NCBI GenBank assembly: GCA_026874595.1 | Contig: CM049307.1 | Span: 76,856,643 to 76,920,642 of the forward strand | Direction: 5' to 3' | Source of the DNA: Sipunculus nudus | Lineage: Eukaryota > Annelida > Sipuncula > Golfingiida > Sipunculidae | DNA: 64,000 nt | In this document: piece after piece, positions 23,500 to 34,811 of the stretch | Numbering within the stretch: position 1 is the stretch's first letter | Layout: every line of letters begins with the position of its first letter | Program-made: the position numbers and the translations under genes | The notes under the pieces: generated by a model | Database searches by the model: none | The model's input: the letters and a program-made list of their open reading frames with translations, nothing else | Told to the model about the DNA's origin: nothing

Positions 23500-25580
23500 G
23501 AGCAAATAAGTAACAAATAAGATAAGAAAAAGTTAATACCGCGCCAGCCGTCACAGGTGTGATAATATACATGATTTAATTCCTAAGTCTGTGAACGTTA
23601 GCTGCCACATCAAAGAGTCCACATTTACAGTTAACTTATCGTAACCTAGTATTAAGATTTTCAATACTGCGGGAACGGTCGGGGAGACGATTTAATGTAT
23701 ACGAACCAGCAGTTCAGTGCATTACAATCCCGAAAATAATCCTAAATAAATGCTTTTCACCACCTCTTGCTTTTTCGTGTGACTGTTTTGACCGTTCGTA
23801 CCAACAACCTTCATAATGCAATATACATCGAAATCGTCATGCAAAAAGATGAATGCGCGAAGGTGGCCGTGTCTCATCTGCTATTAATTGCCACCGTTGG
23901 GGCGCGCTTATATAGAGATTGGGGGGGGGGGGGGGGGGCAGTCGCTTGAAAATGGTTGCAATTACGTATACGATTATACCAGTAATGAATTCCCTAGGAG
24001 ACAATACCCTACAATCCATGTATTGCTGTAGTAACTTATAATATATTGTTTTGTTTAATACGCATCATCAAGTTCCTAACTTCCCAAGATTCAAGGTTAA
24101 GGATATTTAGATTCAGTTGAGAGCAATGTTTAAATACTTGGTCTAGATGATTTGACTTATTTGCGGGTGCGTGGAACCTCCCAATATATAATTAGCTAGT
24201 TATTCAGCCGTAATTCACCTCGCGATTTCACAGTCGACTTCATCAACAAAGATGACAATTTTGAAGTTTTCACTACATCGATGTTAATGAATAGCTAGTC
24301 TATTTTATTCGCATGGTATTTAGTTGGTTCTGTTAATATAATAGTACCTGTTTTCCTATGACTTCCAGGATTAGATTCAGTTGCAAGGGATGTTTTAATA
24401 CTAGGGCCTGTTGAATTGACTCATTTTCGGGCATATGGAACCTACCATTATTAAATTAGATAGTTCTACAGCCGCGACCCTGTTTTTTTTACGGTGAACG
24501 GACATTTTCCCCGAGGCAATCTAAGGTATTTTTACCCCGTGGATAGTGCATAAAAGGAAGTGACTGTTTAGCGTGTCCAGCTTCAAAGAAACGTTATCAG
24601 ATAATTTACCCATTAAACCGTTATAGGACTCTCCGTGTAGATATCACAGGGCCCAAATTTATCACTTGAGTCGAGACCAGTGCCCCTCCTCCGTGACATG
24701 GCCAACTGCCCCAAGTTTTGGCTCGGCCGCTCGGGTCCGTGAAATGTGAAGGTGCGAGCTCGGTTGGGCCCAGAAAAAAATCTGCCTTCATGTGCTGGAA
24801 TAATAGTTCTCTGTTACATTATTAAACTCCCTTGGTCTCCATGTTGAAGATGTCCTTAATTTCCATAATGTAATGTATTACCAGACGAGCCGATGGTTCG
24901 ATTTGAGCCTTTGAAACTAGTCTGGTCGTGCTTTAATTCGTGGAATGGTGGGGAACACTTTTGTACGTGAGAGAAAAAAAAATGCAGGTAAACCGCTCCC
25001 AAATTTTGTCACTCGTGCAAAATAGCCTGTGGGCATCAACCGATGATCAATGAAATCTGACATATTAATAGGCACTAACATTTATGAAAAAGAGGCGAAT
25101 CGCAGGAAAAATCCACTGAGCAATTAGAAATCGTTCTCGTTTTATTACAAATAAAGCGCAAGCTCATGCTGTCGCATTATAATGCTGGACATTCATACTG
25201 TCAAGCGGCCGATGTTGGCATAGAAACCATGTCACATGACACATTGTTTGACATTTGATTTGCATAAACCCTTGCGTCGTGCAAAGGGTCTTGTGATTGG
25301 CGGATCGATGACGTGTCATCGATAGATATCAAATAAGAGATTCGTAGTAAAATCCACCCCAAGTGAGTTCCTTCATGATAACTTTGGCGGGAGAATGTTC
25401 ACTGACATCGCGTCGCTTTCGGTGGTTATGAAGATCTTTTGGTGGCACCTAGCGTATATAAACAAAGGACGCAGGACAATATAATTGAATCTTCAACTGA
25501 CGTTGTCTAATAATGCACGATCTCCGGAAATCGGATTTTTGTTATTGCAAGAATTGCGTGACCGGCTTCTGTGGGTCACC
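23500..25580. other. No gene recognised
   Basis: Mostly AT-rich sequence with a long G-run at about 23921-23938. No coding domain, RNA gene or ordered repeat was identified. A stretch at 24115-24180 recurs loosely at 24365-24440 (both carry AGATTCAGTTG followed by TTTAAATAC or TTTTAATAC and GACTTATTT or GACTCATTT). Confidence 0.45.
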
Positions 25581-25958
25581 GGCTTCTGTGGCTCAGGGGT
25601 AGAGACAGGACTCAAAGCCGGGAGATCGTGAGTTCGAATCTCAGCCGAGGCGAGATTTTTCACGGACGGCCCCCAGCCAGGGTAAGCGCTCTGCAGGCTC
25701 AATTGAAAGGCCGTACCCAATGGCCGTGTTAAACTCACAAACGAGTGCGCCTTTCGGGGGTTCCTCGGTGGTATGCCCCGGCTATGGGGACGATAACGCA
25801 CCCAGGGCCCGCAGGTGCAGTAGTCACCGGGCCTGGTTGACGCCAGGATATAAAATGAGAGGAAGCGTGTGTTATACTGCCCTGTCACCAAGTCCGAAAC
25901 CGGAATGAAATTCTGCAGATGAACATATGCGTTGTTAAGTTAGCATTTAAAAAAAAAA
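25581..25958 (+). mobile_element. tRNA-derived SINE
   Basis: Starts with a tRNA-like head: box A TGGCTCAGGGG at 25589-25599 and box B GTTCGAATC at 25632-25640, both perfect matches to the RNA polymerase III internal promoter consensus. A body of about 300 bp of higher GC follows, and the element ends in an A-run at 25949-25958. A partial duplicate of the first bases (GGCTTCTGTGG) lies just upstream. Open frames across it (minus 25493-25891) are not genes. Confidence 0.85.
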
Positions 25959-27206
25959 GAGAGGCGGTTAAATCTCTGTTACGATCATGACAGGGTTTTA
26001 GTAGCAGACCGGTTCCTAACAAATCGTCTATGCCGGCCACGACTGATGTTAATACGCAAAAAACTAAAGCAATCGCGTTAACCTCTCTTTTGTAGTGATT
26101 CCTTTTAATTGCCTTTCTTTCCGCAATTTATTTTATTATTACAGGGTTCCCGCGCTTCAAGCTATGGTTTTATTATAGTGACGGCGTGCCATCGCGTTTA
26201 CATATTCGTATCAGAACGTCAGGTGCCGGCTAGGTATAATAAAAAATTTAGAGACCCAGTACGGTTGTTCAGATAGCATAAAAATACATCATTTTCCTAT
26301 CAAAATTTTCAAAATTTTCCACACTATGGAAGGGGGGAATTCCCCCTGCCACATTCTCCCCTAACTTTTCATCAGACGGGCATTTATTATTTTTTTCCTG
26401 GGGGGAACCCCGTGATAATCCAAGCGAAACAAACGGTCTGCCTCTGCTATTGTATTGTCCATGGATGCACATTTAGTAAAGCTTGTTAATGTTGGACTGG
26501 GCATAATTCTGCATGGTAGATTATTAAAAAAAAACTTTATCATTGTTACATCCCTTTGCATAAAGTTAATAACCTGTACACATACATGGCAGTACATGCA
26601 ATCTACGGTATAACAGCAAAGTCCTCCTCCTCCTCCAAGAACAGCAAAAATAGTTTTCACTTTCCATATACCAGAAATATATATTTACGATAAACGAAAG
26701 CAATATTTGCTCAACATTATCGTTTCATGATTTATCTAATGTTTGTTTTTACCACGTCCACATAAAAACATTCAACCACATCAAGGTATCACTCCTAAAG
26801 GAATGAGGGCGACAAGTTCAACATGATTTCTTTACCATTATATGTTTGAAATGTTTTCCTTTGTATTAGATAGACAATGATAAAGGCTTTGCATTGATCT
26901 TTTTATTCAGGGAAACATGTCGGTGAATACCGCTTTCGACGGGATCTATGAAGAGGTTATTGCAGCAAATTCAATACGTACACCCGTGTCATTAAATGAC
27001 AAAAGAGAGAGTACATCTGTCATTCAAAAACAATATGCAGGTAATGCAGGTCAGGACACAACAAAAGAAGAATATCGTAAAATACAGAATATAATACAAA
27101 TCTTTGTATGACAGCCTTTGTGACACAGTAATACCTAAGACGAAAATGCAGGCAGCAACCTTGGTGAATACAAATGTAAAGTTGATAAAAATACACATCA
27201 AGAATT
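25959..27206. other. No gene confirmed
   Basis: A plus-strand frame at 26917-27111, preceded by the acceptor-like TTTTTATTCAG, begins MSVNTAFDGIYEEVIAANS but has no recognisable domain. It could be an upstream part of the Ulp1-like remnant that follows. Confidence 0.3.
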
Positions 27207-27415
27207 TCAGAAGCAGAAGGAGGGAGTGACTGTGGACTCTTTGTCATATCATCTGTTACATCTATATGTTGTGGCAAAGAACCAACAGTCATTGATATGA
27301 TCAGAAATTGATGAGAAGCCATAATTTGGAAAGCTTTGAAAAACAAGAATAAAACTTGCCCAGGCTGGTTCCGACAGACCTGCCTCTCAGTTAAGAAAGA
27401 GGTCCTCAACCCCCT
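27207..27415 (+). pseudogene. Ulp1-like cysteine protease C-terminal fragment
   Basis: Plus-strand frame reads SEAEGGSDCGLFVISSVTSI then CCGKEPTVIDMIRN before a double stop, followed by a further coding-like stretch to about 27415. The Q..(G)GSDCGLF(A/V)I segment with the nucleophilic Cys (codon near 27231) and the downstream G.(D/E)P are the end of the Ulp1/SENP peptidase fold as found in invertebrate transposon-encoded proteases. The catalytic His and Asp would lie upstream and were not found. The opposite-strand open frame at 27020-27418 is an antisense shadow. Confidence 0.5.
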
Positions 27416-28779
27416 CACCTGAGCAATTAGTGGAAATGCAGAACCTGTTCATCTTCTGTACACTAAATGATTTATACATAGTGTCTTTATTCAAATCAAA
27501 GGATCATCAAACTGGAATAAAAATGGTAATTTAGCATTTATTGTACTCTCCAAATCCTAATGATTTGTAGTTTCAATATGTACACAGGATGTCTCAAAAT
27601 ATCAGAGGAATTGGTGTTTCCTGCATGGTTTCCTACCTCATCAATCAACTGATCATCTAACAGATATAAAAGTGAACCTTGGCGGACTCATAATTTTTAG
27701 AGTGGAAGCTGTATCACATAAAAATTCATAATACTCAAAAACCGTCATGTATTCCAATACAGAGTGCTCTACATGAATATAAATTCGAATACTTATCACA
27801 AACATCAAGTATAATTCTTTTGCATATGCAGACACAGTTCAATGCAAGGAAACTTATGCATATTGTGGACGAAATGCTCGTCCGTTAGTCTCTGGGAAGT
27901 GCCAGGAACACCTCTGTCTTTTCGGTGTATCGCGAAACCACAGGCGAGACGAGACGAGAGATGACATATATACAGAGAACAAGACACTCCACCACGAGAA
28001 CACGGTCGACAAGAAGACAACCTGCCTTGAACAGAGATTACGGTGAGTACCTGACCATCTGCTACAACGAAGCTAGTTGGTGACGGCATTTTCCTTGTCG
28101 ATTAGCGATTTTCTGTTAAATCTGAAACTTTGCTAACAACTTCGCCCGGCGGCCGTCTTGCTGCACCTGCGTTTTGTCATTATCTCGGCCCCGGTCGGTC
28201 TCTTGTTCGCTTGTTGACCGCCTCATAGTTTATTATTTGCTGTTTTGACTACTTATCCCGCTTAGTTTCCCATATTTGCTCACTAATTCCCGTTTTGGAG
28301 CTATAAAATTGCATTTTCCCGGTAGTTTTTAGGGTGTTTAGCTGCTCTCGGATTTTGTTCAACTCGCCTATTTCCACTTTGGCCCACCTCGTGTCTTGTT
28401 TTATTTGGCGAGGTTGTTGGTCAGTTTGCATGTTTTTAACAGATTATTTTGACTAGGGTTCAGTGTTATTGGTGATCGTTACTTTCATTGAGGAACATTT
28501 TGTGCCAGATTTAAGTTCTGTACATGGGATATTTCGCCTTTGTTCATTCTTGTGGCTGTCCGTGACGTGCTGCCACCTCGCTGCGTTTTATGCAACTATT
28601 ACTTAGCATATTCAGTATTCAGTTCATCACTCCGTCCTGTGCTGCCATCTGCCAGCCATAAGTGTCACTATTTCCTGCATGCTTTTTTAGCTGTGGTTCT
28701 GATGTTGAGCTGCTACCATCAAGTGACGTCCTTTGAACTAATCCTGATGCTTGATTAGTTTTGCTCATTCTTTCTTACA
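27416..28779. other. No gene confirmed
   Basis: GC content rises in 27.88-28.45 kb. A minus-strand frame at 28249-28431 has a coiled-coil-like ELNKIREQLNTLKTTGK and could be a gag relic linked to the Ty3 remnant, but nothing supports this firmly. A TTTCTTACAG acceptor-like site sits just before the protease segment at 28.78 kb. Confidence 0.35.
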
Positions 28780-29700
28780 GTCGTCAAAAGTCGTGCAAGA
28801 TGCATGATAGACACTGGAGCGGACTTTAGTTTAGCGGCGGAAGAACACTTGTCTGATATAGATAGAAAATACGCTCATCACAAGTCCCTATATCATGTAA
28901 AGGCGTTTGTGGCGAATCTGTGACTGTTAAAGTAGGACGTACACAAGATGTTTATTTGGAGAAGTCACGAGTGTAACAGCATTGTTTCCTTGATGTTCGT
29001 GGACATGTGGTAATAATGAAATTAGGGACTGACTTTATCAAATATTAGGACCAGTAACTTTGAACTGCAAGCAAGGTTTTTGCATGTAGCAGCAACAGTT
29101 TCCTAGGTTCCGTTGTTCGTCGTACACGTAGTGCACCAAAGGACTGCAAACAGTGAGGGCAGTGGTAATTATTCCATGTTATACAGAACAATTTGTGTGA
29201 TGCAGAATTGAAGAAATCAAAACCAAAAGGGATTATTTAGTGTAGCCTCTCCGGGAGCTCGAGGCGGCGATCTGCCTGGCAAGTTCAGTAATCCGTTCAG
29301 GAGCAACAAGTGAGGTCTGGTTACGTGTAGCTAATATTGGGGCAATGTTTGCCAATATTATCGTTTCGGATGACGGGTCTTCGACATTACCGCCAATTGC
29401 TTCTTTCATCACACGCTTCAACCTGAACAGCGGCGGTATACCACAACAGAGAAAGAACTGCTAGCCGTAATTTTGGCCGTTAGAACGTTCAGGATATTTT
29501 TGAGTAAAACTTTTGACTTGGTAACAGATCACCGAGCACTCACCTGTCAAATAGTCTTGATATAAATGATCAAGAAGATCATCGAGCATGTTGGATAGAA
29601 TATCTTCAGGATTTTACCTTCCACGTGATCCACAAGGCAGAGAAAAGCTCTGAAATGGCCATGGCCGACTATCTCTCAATTGCTTCCATCGTAACCGCAA
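28780..29700 (+). pseudogene. Ty3/gypsy-type pol remnant (protease and RNase H)
   Basis: At 28790-28920 the plus strand reads RARCMIDTGADFSLAAEEHL, a retropepsin with the DTGA active site, followed after a frame change by KLGTDFI, the LGxDFL-like end of the protease. At 29435-29545 it reads YTTTEKELLAVILAVRTFR and FDLVTDHRAL, the RNase H segment of Ty3/gypsy pol, continuing in another frame with WIEYLQDFTFHVIHKAEK to about 29690. The reverse transcriptase palm between them is missing and about 300 bp of unrelated sequence is in its place. No long terminal repeats were identified. The gene is internally deleted and broken. Confidence 0.75.
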
Positions 29701-29786
29701 TACCGAACTTAGATGATCTCAACTGGGACTCTGTGTTTACTCTGGAGAACGATTTCCTTTGATATGTAGTGCTTGTTTTATTCTTT

Positions 29787-29905
29787 CTCCTGATCATATG
29801 ACATTTTCTCGAAACATACAAAAAATAATCAAAAATAAAATACCGCCCGCCCCCAGTGATTTCTGAAAAAAAAGTGCCTGATAACCATCCTTTTTATTAT
29901 TTTTT
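29787..29905. repeat. Partial copy of the 9.7-kb MITE
   Basis: Matches the right half of the element at 9686-10013: ATCATATGACATTTTCTCGA, ACCGCCCGCCCCC, AAAAAAGTGCCTGATAACC and a T-rich end. The left end is missing. Confidence 0.6.
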
Positions 29906-29929
29906 TCTAATTTGTATGATTTCCTTTCA

Positions 29930-30310
29930 ATTTTGGAAAAAAGTCGAATGAGAGCAATCATGCAAGTTTCTCAGCTTAGATTCCATCTAGTGTTCCAAAA
30001 GGTCAAGGTAACAGGACCCACTTATTTCAGAAGATTGTGGATGCATTTTAAGCCAAACTATTATTCCAAAGTATTCTTACTAGCACACTGAGTGACTTAG
30101 CAAAAGGGGAAGAAACCTATTGATTTTTAGGGTCATAAGTTCAAAGGTCAATGTAACCGGGCCGACTGTCCGCAAATTTGTTTCCAGATGATCACTCCAG
30201 TTAGGACTGACAGATTGGCTTCAAACTTGATCACAAGACCCACATTTTGAAAAAGCTAAAATACATCCTTACTGACAAATTCAGCTGAGCGTTGAGACCC
30301 ATTGTCCCTG
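29930..30310 (+). repeat. Dispersed repeat family 2, copy 3
   Basis: Contains AAGGTCAAGGTAACAGGACC, TTGATTTTTAGGGTC, AGATTGGCTTCAAACTTGAT and TGAGCGTTGAGACCCATTG, shared with the copies at 12.19 and 22.68 kb. Confidence 0.55.
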
Positions 30311-30689
30311 GTTACATTTATTTCCATGTATTTTACAGTGTTATGTGAAAAGTTTATTTTTACAGGCAGAACCTTGATTAATTCATTATAGTTAGTTATA
30401 TCATTATTCCAAAAAGAAAAATAATGCTGCAGAGATGTTCTTAATCATTTATTGGATTGAAAACAAAATCTTGATGGTTATGCATCATTTGAATACTACT
30501 TGCTTATATACATTTGCAACATGGTAATTAAGTGTTTGTGTTATTAAAGACTTGGTGCAACTTATGCCTGGCAGGAGGGAGTAACCTACATATCTTGTTT
30601 TTCTATGTCTGCAAAAGTGACTAAGCCTGAAGGTAAAAGTAATGAATCCAGAATAAAGAAGATAAGTGATATATAGTGGGGAAAGCCGA

Positions 30690-31600
30690 AATGGGGAAAG
30701 GAGGAAAAAGGACCAATGAACAATTCCGTGCAAAGCATTTTAATCCTTTACCCAAGGAACGATCACCAACTTTAGAGGAGCTCATATCTGACCTATACCT
30801 GTCCAGCATTTGTATTGTACAGAAACAGTTACGCTAAGCCATGCTGTACTCACTCCTATCAAACAGAGAACGGTATCAATGAGAAAAGTCGTACTGAAAA
30901 TGTCAAATGTCAGCTTCAGTCCCTAAGCAACTCATTCAGCTTGTGAAGGATTCATCTTGTGATCTTCCCGTCTTCAATCAGGTATAGGTAGTTGCTCTTG
31001 TTGATGCAACTGTCAGGCAACATTACAACAATGTATTGCAGCAACAACGAATTGGAAGGTTCACTTCTTGGCAAGCTCATTTTGAACACATCACATACAT
31101 TCTACAGCCAAGTTCAGCATCAAATGATGGTAGCCAAGCGTCACTGGTGGGGCTTTTTTAGTTTACACTAGGCATGCTGTGAGCGGATTGTGACTATTAG
31201 GAACATCAAGCACAGCTGCTGCATGCTGTCAATGTGGTATTCCACTCTCATATCCTGCCTGAAATAGAAGTATGGAACCACAACCACCAACAGCGACAGC
31301 TACCGATAATGACCGTTGTGAATTGCCTTCAGCGAACAAAGTGTGCAAATCCACCCCCAGGGAAGAAAAGAAGAACTGTTAGGAGGAATCACAAAAGTTA
31401 AACATCAGGGCCTATATAACTTTGCAGGGTTTGTCAAACAGTGTGCGAAGACAGTGATCCCAATGCTGATAACAGTGTTTGATGTTTTACCAATGTTTAA
31501 CCAGTGGTTCCCCTGGGGATGTGTTGGGTTAGAGCATGATGTTTACGGTAATAACAACTGGTCCTGTAGTCAATGTTCAAATAACCATTAGATGTTATAA
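30690..31600 (+). pseudogene. Degenerate coding remnant, unrecognised
   Basis: The plus strand has long coding-like stretches interrupted by stops: EQFRAKHFNPLPKERSPTL with EELISDLYLSSICIVQKQLR, then QLIQLVKDSSCDLPVFNQ, VVALVDATVRQHYNNVLQQQ, RFTSWQAHFEHITYILQPSS and GSQASLVGLF, and further on KHQGLYNFAGFVKQCAKTVI. The order and texture suggest one ancient reading frame, possibly from a mobile element. I do not recognise the family. A likely frame change lies near 31.4 kb. Confidence 0.35.
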
Positions 31601-32005
31601 TAATTATATATACAGCGAAACCGTCTGTGTAGTTTTTAATTTTATCATCATGTCATCCAGAATTGGAATCAGGTTCAGTTGGATGGTGTTCCTCAATATT
31701 GCAAACCACTATAACGTTGTCAATACATATGATAAATGTTAAATAAGTTGTGCTTTATGCTTTGTTAAAGACCTTTATAACACTTCATGAACTTGATTAT
31801 AAACACTACCAAGTTTATGGTGAGTAAAAAAAATTACACACACACACACATACGTATACATTAGATCAGCCTGCAATTGTATGTGCCTGTTGTTTATATA
31901 TAAAAATGCACCTTTAACTGTTTAGGTAGTAAATATAATATTCTAGTCTGCAGATTGTTTCATTAGGCTTTCAGTGATCACTAGCACTATGAGCTTTTAG
32001 GTTAA
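31601..32005. other. No gene recognised
   Basis: AT-rich with a short (CA)n run near 31838-31850. Confidence 0.5.
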
Positions 32006-32233
32006 ATATTTTATGAGATGGATATTTAAAATAATGATCCATATTGTTACCATACCTTATATACATATTTTATGAAATGGATATTTTAAATAATGATCCA
32101 CTTTGTTACCATACCTTATATAAATATTTTATGAAATGGATATTTTAAATAATGATCCACTTTGTTACCATACCTTATATAAATATTTTATGAAACGGAT
32201 ATTTTAAATAATGATCCACTTTGTTACCATACA
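32006..32233. repeat. 61-bp tandem repeat, 3.7 copies
   Basis: Direct repeats with unit ATATTTTATGAAATGGATAT, TTTAAATAATGATCCACTTT, GTTACCATACCTTATATAAAT (period about 61). Later copies are nearly identical; the first is the most diverged (GAGATGG, ATCCATATTG). No coding frame. Confidence 0.9.
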
Positions 32234-32895
32234 AGCGAATTTGCTGATCCCAGCCTGAACTTAGAGTTGGTATTTTCAGGTGGGCATGGCGCTGTCAGCT
32301 AGAATGACATCACCTGCGTCACTTGTTTTCAGGAAGCACGAGTCATGGACGACACCTCTATCGCTTGTTCTGCCTCCTTACCCTGATGACAGGAATGGTA
32401 AAGATTCATTTGGAGATATACCAATCAAGTATTAAATGGTATTATGTTTCTTATAATCACTCCAGGTGAGTTCCTGCGCTCCAGGCGGCGAGACTTCTCT
32501 ATGAAAACCTCAGTCCTGTGTATTGTGCACCTAAGATTTGGTTACTCCTTGTACAGCTCATTTGGCATGTGCTGCTGAATTACCTCTTTGCATGGCCAAA
32601 ACACCAGGGTTTTCAAATGCTTGTTCAAGAAATTGATCCAAGTGATGATTATCTTTGAGCAGAGACTTTGAGAAATGCGAAACATGTGGCACAAAAGGCT
32701 ATCGGTTACACCTAACCGTAGCCTCATAAGTACTTGGATTAGCTGATTTTTACAATTAATTTATGAAAACATATGGCATAAAGAATAAATAAGCTTTAAA
32801 TATATAAATTCTCATTTATATATATTTTTACCGCCCAATTAATTAATTTAAAGACATAAACACCTGGGCCACACACACGTTTGTGTACAGTCTAA
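32234..32895. other. No gene recognised
   Basis: No recognisable coding domain. TAA at 32893-32895 is the likely target copy at the edge of the following Harbinger element. Confidence 0.45.
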
Positions 32896-33105
32896 AGGTG
32901 CTTTTCCACAAGTGCGTAGTCCGTATCCGTAGTCCGTATGCGTAGTCCGCATGCGTAGTCCGCAAAAATGGCATTGTAGACTTTTTAACTGGGCCGTTTT
33001 CATTCATCCGCATGCGTAGTACGTATGCGTAGTCCGTATGCGTAGTCCGTATCCGCACGCTGCCGGGAGCGATTTTTGCGCCCTACGCATACCAATCATC
33101 GTGTC
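32896..33105 (+). mobile_element. PIF/Harbinger element, left end
   Basis: Begins AGGTGCTTTTCCACAAGTGC after TAA, followed by repeated subterminal units GCGTAGTCCGTATCCG / GCGTAGTCCGTATGCG (about eight in 160 bp), ending with CCTACGCATACCAATCATCG. The same 200 bases form the left end of the MITE at 47650-48314. Three-base TWA target duplication and short ends are typical of PIF/Harbinger. The matching right end was not found, so the element appears truncated on the right. Confidence 0.75.
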
Positions 33106-33214
33106 GATTTCACAGTATGGTAGGCATTTTCCATCTTTCCACGTGACACCTTGACCCCAATATCCCGCGAAGTGATGTTTGGAGCACGTGTATGCACCTT
33201 TTCAACAGCTCAAC

Positions 33215-33969
33215 ATGCCACGTTCTGCAATTAGTGATGCCATTCTTGAGCATTTGATCGAACTGGTTAGAAAAAAATAAGTGTATATATGATCACAAGG
33301 ATGCCATCCAGCTTGCAAACATCTGGAACAGCACAGAAAAAATACTATATGTGCCTGGAATGACTGGTAAGTGACCTTTAAATTTAGGGTGTATTTTTTT
33401 AGATCATCTAATGTGTGTGAGGGTGATGGAGTATTCAAGGAAACTTTCAACCGATATATTTTTCTTGGTAAATTCTTAATATAGAAACCCACACCCATTG
33501 AGGAGTGGGATCTTGAAAAGCATTTATGGTAAAATAATAATAATAATAATGACAAGCTCAATATAGACTTCTGACAACAGACCCTTGACCATGTCACTGT
33601 AATTAGGCTAATTTTTACCAGATGCACTCATCCAATTTTTATATTTTTTTAATTCCAGATTTATGGTATGGATAAAAAAAGGAAAAATGTGTACAGGTCG
33701 TCGTGTTTTTTATATCATATATTCGATGCACTATAGCTGTTGTCTATTTCATGTGGATACAAAATATATGCATGGCTGTACGATGTCAGCAAAAATATGT
33801 TACTTGCAGGTACAGAATGGAAAGTAAAATGGCGCACTTAAAGAGACCAATATGTGAGAAAAAAACGTGAGATGAAGAAAAGAAAAGCGGCCAAGGAGCC
33901 AAACTAGTAAATCAGTGGAAATTCTTGGATGTGATGAGCTTCCTTGATAGTTACATAGAAGAATCTGCG
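33215..33969 (+). pseudogene. Harbinger MADF accessory protein, two exons, broken
   Basis: Starts ATG at 33215: MPRSAISDAILEHLIELVRKK, frame lost at the A7 run near 33271, then CIYDHKDAIQLANIWN and VPGMTG to a GTAAGT donor at 33367. Exon 2 begins at 33810 after TACTTGCAG in matching phase: TEWKVKWRT, a TAA where Leu is expected, RDQYVRKKREMKKRKAAK, then after a further frame change WKFLDVMSFLDSYIEES. This is a complete MADF domain (LI.LV..., W..I, VK.KW..LRD.YVRE, F..M.FL), the DNA-binding partner protein that helps the PIF/Harbinger transposase reach its ends. It runs convergent to the transposase at 34281-34619. Confidence 0.7.
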
Positions 33970-34280
33970 TAAGTGGAGAGGGAGTCGCTTTCTGCATTTT
34001 TTTGTTATCATAAATTACAATAAATATCAAAAGATATAGAGGTATATTATTTAAATTAAAATTGGTTCGTATTAGTTTGAATTTTGTGCTTGTGCCTTTT
34101 GGAACTGTTTCTTATACGATGTCCTCGATCAGGCTTATCGGAATGGGGGGGGGGGGGGGGCGGCTTTTATTGTTTTTCAAGGTAGTATTCAACTCCATGT
34201 TCCAGATTATGTCCGATCCCTTTAGTTGTTGACATACTTGGACAATGGTTACGCATCATCAATGTATTCTATTTATTTTA
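33970..34280. other. Harbinger interior between convergent genes
   Basis: Intergenic or further transposase sequence too eroded to read; contains a G-run at 34145-34160. Confidence 0.4.
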
Positions 34281-34619
34281 TTCCGTAAGACCCCACGTCA
34301 ATACAGATGAATTTCAGATTTGCATCCACTAGCGCCAGGAGCACCGTTGAAAATGTGCCCTTGTAATTGAAGTAGAGTGATCAAGTTTTATTTGGTGTTT
34401 TCATGACTACATGTTTCCGTCTAACGCACCAATACACAGAGGTAAATTCCACTTCTCTTGGAAATTATCTGCAATTCGTTGCCAGTCCTGACAGGTTTCT
34501 GGCATCTTCATGTAAAGGCCCGAAAGGTTATCCCATATAATCTGGCAAACTTCGGGGACTATTCTTGAAACGGTAGTTATACCGAGACGATAACTGAATC
34601 CCAAGGACTTAAGTTTCAC
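34281..34619 (-). pseudogene. PIF/Harbinger transposase, broken internal exon
   Basis: A minus-strand exon starts at 34619 after CTAGCTACAG: VKLKSLGFSYRLGITTVSRI, a helix-turn-helix-like segment, then DWQRIADNFQEKWNLPLCIG and ALDGN, the WN.P.CIGALDGKH block containing the first catalytic Asp. The frame then shifts by one and continues HVVMKTP, a stop, [20 protein letters not shown] and [12 protein letters not shown], the NYK..FS..LLALVDA...F...DVGS.G block with the second Asp of a DDE_Tnp_4 domain. The last catalytic residue region (normally about 35-100 residues on) was not recognised. Frameshift and stop make it inactive. The exon upstream of 34620 was not found. Confidence 0.8.
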
Positions 34620-34701
34620 CTGTAGCTAGAAATCTAAAATATAAGAATAAATCAAATCTGAGATAGTATCATATTGTGACTAACACGCACAATGACAAGC
34701 A

Positions 34702-34764
<63 letters not shown>
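34702..34764. repeat. (CT)n(AT)n compound microsatellite
   Basis: TCTCTC run followed directly by a TA run. Confidence 0.9.
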
Positions 34765-34771
<7 letters not shown>

Positions 34772-34811
34772 TAAATTAATGTTCAGTTAGTTTGACTTAA
34801 ATCTGTTGGTA

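Noticed and set aside
25493-25891. 132-codon minus-strand open frame
   Set aside because: It lies antisense across the SINE and its pol III promoter boxes.
27020-27418. 132-codon minus-strand open frame
   Set aside because: Antisense to the Ulp1-like fragment, whose sense-strand motif GGSDCGLF explains the sequence better.
33202-33627. 141-codon minus-strand open frame
   Set aside because: Antisense to the MADF exon and its intron; no motif.
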